From Phlyctochytrium arcticum (lineage: Eukaryota > Chytridiomycota > Chytridiomycetes > Chytridiales > Chytridiaceae): 64,000 nucleotides of DNA. Positions within the stretch are counted from its first letter, which is position 1, and each line of letters begins with the position of its first letter. Shown here one piece after another: positions 61,009-64,000 of the stretch. The stretch is taken from assembly GCA_025602905.1 (NCBI GenBank), contig JAHLKI010000005.1:1364001-1428000 (forward strand), read 5' to 3'. A model generated the notes under the pieces. The model had not been told where the DNA came from. It made no database searches and saw only the letters and a program-made list of their open reading frames with translations. Both the position numbers and the translations under genes were made by a program.

Positions 61009-63747
61009 ATGATGTTGCTACTCAAATCTATCATTGGGGTTACGGTGTTACTGTCCGCATCAGCTCAGACAACCTCCCCATCATCAAGGGCATCTACCAC
61101 CAAATCGTTGGGCAAGACATCATCGCCCAGCACGACATCGGTAGCGCAAACTCAAACCGGTACAAACTCCCCTTCCGCACCTCAGCCGACCGGTTCACCC
61201 AGCAAACCACAGGAAACTCGCCAACTTAGTGAAGATTTTGAATTAGCGCTTTTGAAAGATGTGCGTGAAAAGATGACATTTCTGCCGTACACGCCCGAGG
61301 AGCGCGTCTTTGTTGCGCAGCAACGACAGGAGACCCTCAATGTATACACGCATGTGGAGGAGAAACTCAAAAACTGTATGTATCTGGATGACTTTGGTTT
61401 TTGCAAAATACTGTCATACTAAACTACTTTCTCTTTTCCAGACGGCGTAGATGCCATTGCAAGCTTCAGCGACATCCTCAAAAATGCGGGAAACATGACC
61501 AACAAGGACTTCAGTTATGCCATGGCAAGACATGCCCTTTCACTCCGGGATTTGCACACCGACTTTACCATCGGCGGCCAGATTAGCTGCTACTCGCTGG
61601 GAACCCCCTTCCAATTTGACTTTGTGACGAGTGACGATATCGTCATGAACCCGCAAGTCATCGTTCGTGCCGTTTCTCAAGATCCAGAGTACAATGCACT
61701 GTTTTTGCCTGAGGCATTAGCCATCAAGCCAGGAGATCTTCTGGACACAATTGACGGCAAGTCTTTCCGGGACTACTGGATCTCAGTGCAAAACATGACG
61801 GGTGGAGCGAATCAGTTTGGCGGATATCGACGGGCCCTGAATATGCTATCGAGACAATTCACAGACACTTATCCATTGCCGAGCAATAACGAAATCGAGT
61901 TTGGATTTCGTCAAGGAACGGGAAAGTCCACCATCGTGAAAGTTCCTTACGTGGCTCAGGGGGACCGCCAGTGTATCAGAAACGCGCCAAAGGAACGAAA
62001 TACGCCCCCTCCCCCTCTTCCTCCACCAAATCCCAAGGGCACCAAGTCAAGACTCCCCCCCGCTCAGATCTTTCCGGGCCGCTTTGACAAATACAAGTAC
62101 CAAAAGACCAAGTCAGATACCGTGCTTCACACAACATACAAGGCCAAGGACTTCACAATGGGTGTTATACGTTTGAACAGTTTTTCTGACGGGCGATTAA
62201 GTCCGCCCGAAGTCATTGATGTTATGAGGAGTCTGTTGACGGACACTCTGAGCAACACAGATGGAATCTTGTTCGATGTGCGCGGGAATGGTGGCGGCAA
62301 CCTCCTTGTTGCAGAAAGTATCTATCAGTGGTTTACAGGATTGACCGTGCCCGTGCAAAGCCGAGCCATCAATCATGCAGCCAACCGTATTCTTTTTGGG
62401 AATGAAAGTCTTGCCACGGACGAATTTCGTGCGGATCGCTTGGCATTACAAAATGCTGCGCCTAAGGACAAGTTTGCCAAACCTGTAGATTTTTATCAGG
62501 TCGGCCAGCTAAATATGGACGGTCATGCCTACCTCAAACCTGTGGCCGTGTTAACCGACGGACAGTGCTACTCGGCCTGTGATTCTTTCAGTGCCGGAAT
62601 GCAGGATAACAGTGCCGCCATCATTTTCGGGGAAGACCCACAAACGGGAGCCGGCGGGGCCAACGTGTTTGATCACTCAACTTCCTTGCGAGAGTTGGCT
62701 CCCACCATTTTCAAGCCGCTCCCGTTCGAGGGATCACTTGGCAAAGACGAGAGAAACAAGACCATGCCGATACCCGGTACCGGTGGCATGCGGGTCGCCA
62801 TTCGGCAAGCTGTGAGAATTGGCCGGAATGCTGGTGAAATCCTTGAAGATGCAGGAGTTAAAGTGGACGAAGTTATTCGGCAAACACCAGCCGAATTTGC
62901 GCAAACACAAGGAGAAGTGTTTCCTCAATTCGAACAGATTGCTATGCGTCTCAAACAACAGGCTGCCAAGGACGGCCGCTCGAAGCTACAATTTCATTCA
63001 CCTTTTGGCTTCCGATACCTCACCAACTTCACGATTCCGTTCAATGCAAGCGGCTTTAACCGAATCGAAGTCCGTGATTCGAAGGGTACCCTGGTTGTTG
63101 ATCAAAAGTGCTCAACGGGGAGTGGAGTTTTCAAGGGAGAATTGGTAGGTACCAAAAAGCCTGCCTTAGGCTGGAACCGATACAACATTCTTGGATTCAA
63201 AGGATCCCAGAAAGTGATGACGACCAAACGACCTATTGTGATGCTTCCCGACGTGAGCGAGCTTCCTGAGGTTGCAGCCGGAAAGTCCATTGCGAATCCC
63301 CCGTTCGTGATCCTCAACGATGACGGCGAAGCTGGTGATAAAGTTGCTGCACCCGAAGATGGATGGCAAAAGAGCCAGGATGGCACGCTCAGTATCCGCC
63401 CCACAACCATCGACCGTGTCAACGCCCGAGCATTATTTCCTTTCAGAGTAGGGAAAGGCGCTACCCTCAACTTCAAGGCAGCCATTGAACTCAAGACTCC
63501 CACAGATGTGCCTACACCATTTGCAATGGCACTCTTCCGCTACGTCCCTTCTACCGGTATCATCTCCAACGGCGACTTCTTTGTGGACGACGAGCTTTCT
63601 TTCACCGACAAAATCGATTTCACCGTCAAGAACATGTCCCGTTTTGACTCTGGATTCGCCCTTTTGAGCATTGAGTATACGGGTTTCGAGATTAAAAATC
63701 TTGTTGACCGATCTGCCGTAATTAGTAACTTAATAGTGTCAGGATAG
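61009..63747 (+). CDS. S41-family (C-terminal processing protease-like) secreted peptidase, intact copy C
   Basis: Exons 61009-61375 and 61442-63747, 890 aa. Starts with a signal peptide (MMLLLKSIIGVTVLLSASA), then a Ser/Thr/Pro-rich linker to about residue 65, and a helical N-terminal domain. A PDZ-like region (IVRAVSQDPEYN, IKPGDLLDTIDGKSF) follows, then a Pro-rich insert. The S41 catalytic domain has GILFDVRGNGGG (about residue 397) and the nucleophile loop TDGQCYSACDSF with Ser near 500, as in the SASE-type loop of tail-specific proteases. The last 200 residues form a beta-rich domain with no name known to me. The 66-bp intron sits where both pseudogenes have theirs. I infer an extracellular serine peptidase; substrate unknown. 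It is the only undamaged copy in the window. Confidence 0.82.
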
Positions 63748-64000
63748 AATGTAGAGTGCATGGAGGTGTTTTGTAAATCAGTTTGTAGATATGTCCATCG
63801 ATGTTCATCAAATCTTTTCAGCCAATGCAACTTGTCAATCTACGTACGCAATTCAGATTTCGGCTAGACTGCTTTCTTTTGTTATGGTGTCCAAAACTAT
63901 TATCAATTGATTGCGGGGATTGCGAGTGGCACCCGAACCTAGTCCCAACCTGTCGAATCCTGTTGCTGTAGTGTTCAGGCATCGTACTACTTGCAATCAC
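63748..64000. other. 3' flank of the S41 gene
   Basis: Short flank; no feature seen before the window ends. Confidence 0.6.

Overview
The window reads as nuclear DNA of an intron-rich fungus. Introns are mostly 50-80 bp with GT-AG ends and CTAAC/CTGAC-like branch points. There are long low-complexity regulatory proteins (Gln, His, Ser and Pro tracts), a Crz1-type zinc-finger factor, a KA1-ended kinase, a fungal Mutator-like transposon and secreted proteases with short signal peptides. Rap1, Tudor-SN and a Ral/Rap-GAP alpha subunit together suggest an early-diverging lineage; Chytridiomycota is my guess, but the sequence alone does not settle it.

Layout. 0-2 kb: Crz1-like zinc-finger factor. 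3-6.3 kb: tandem repeat and a duplicated family (one frameshifted copy, one intact) with faint ADP-ribosyltransferase-like motifs. 7-10.6 kb: hotdog thioesterase facing an IQ/CH/DH-like cytoskeletal regulator. 10.93-15.44 kb: a complete Mutator-like element with 49-bp inverted ends, a 9-bp target duplication and an apparently intact 12-exon transposase of 855 aa. 15.8-16.6 kb: RING-H2 gene. 16.6-19.1 kb: gene-poor repeat-bearing DNA. 19.1-20.9 kb: universal-stress-protein gene whose intron carries an array of perfect hairpins. 24-30.2 kb: two inverted S41 protease pseudogenes sharing a 604-bp tract of 100% identity; a third, intact copy lies at 61-63.7 kb. 31.7-32.6 kb: BTB-like fragment. 32.7-37.7 kb: Tudor-SN and a GB1/RHD3-type GTPase. 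39.3-40.2 kb: Rap1/Rsr1 GTPase. 42.3-50.6 kb: 27-exon RalGAP-alpha homologue. 52.9-55.2 kb: secreted prolyl oligopeptidase. 55.8-58.3 kb: AMPK/MARK-related kinase.

How the genes relate. Most are unlinked housekeeping or signalling genes, as expected for fungal chromosomes. Exceptions are the Rap1 GTPase lying head-to-head with a RapGAP-domain protein, and the S41 family, whose three copies with duplicated promoters record duplication, deletion and gene conversion. Exon borders were derived by hand from splice motifs and reading phase. Every multi-exon model given as intact closes in frame; the BTB-like fragment does not.
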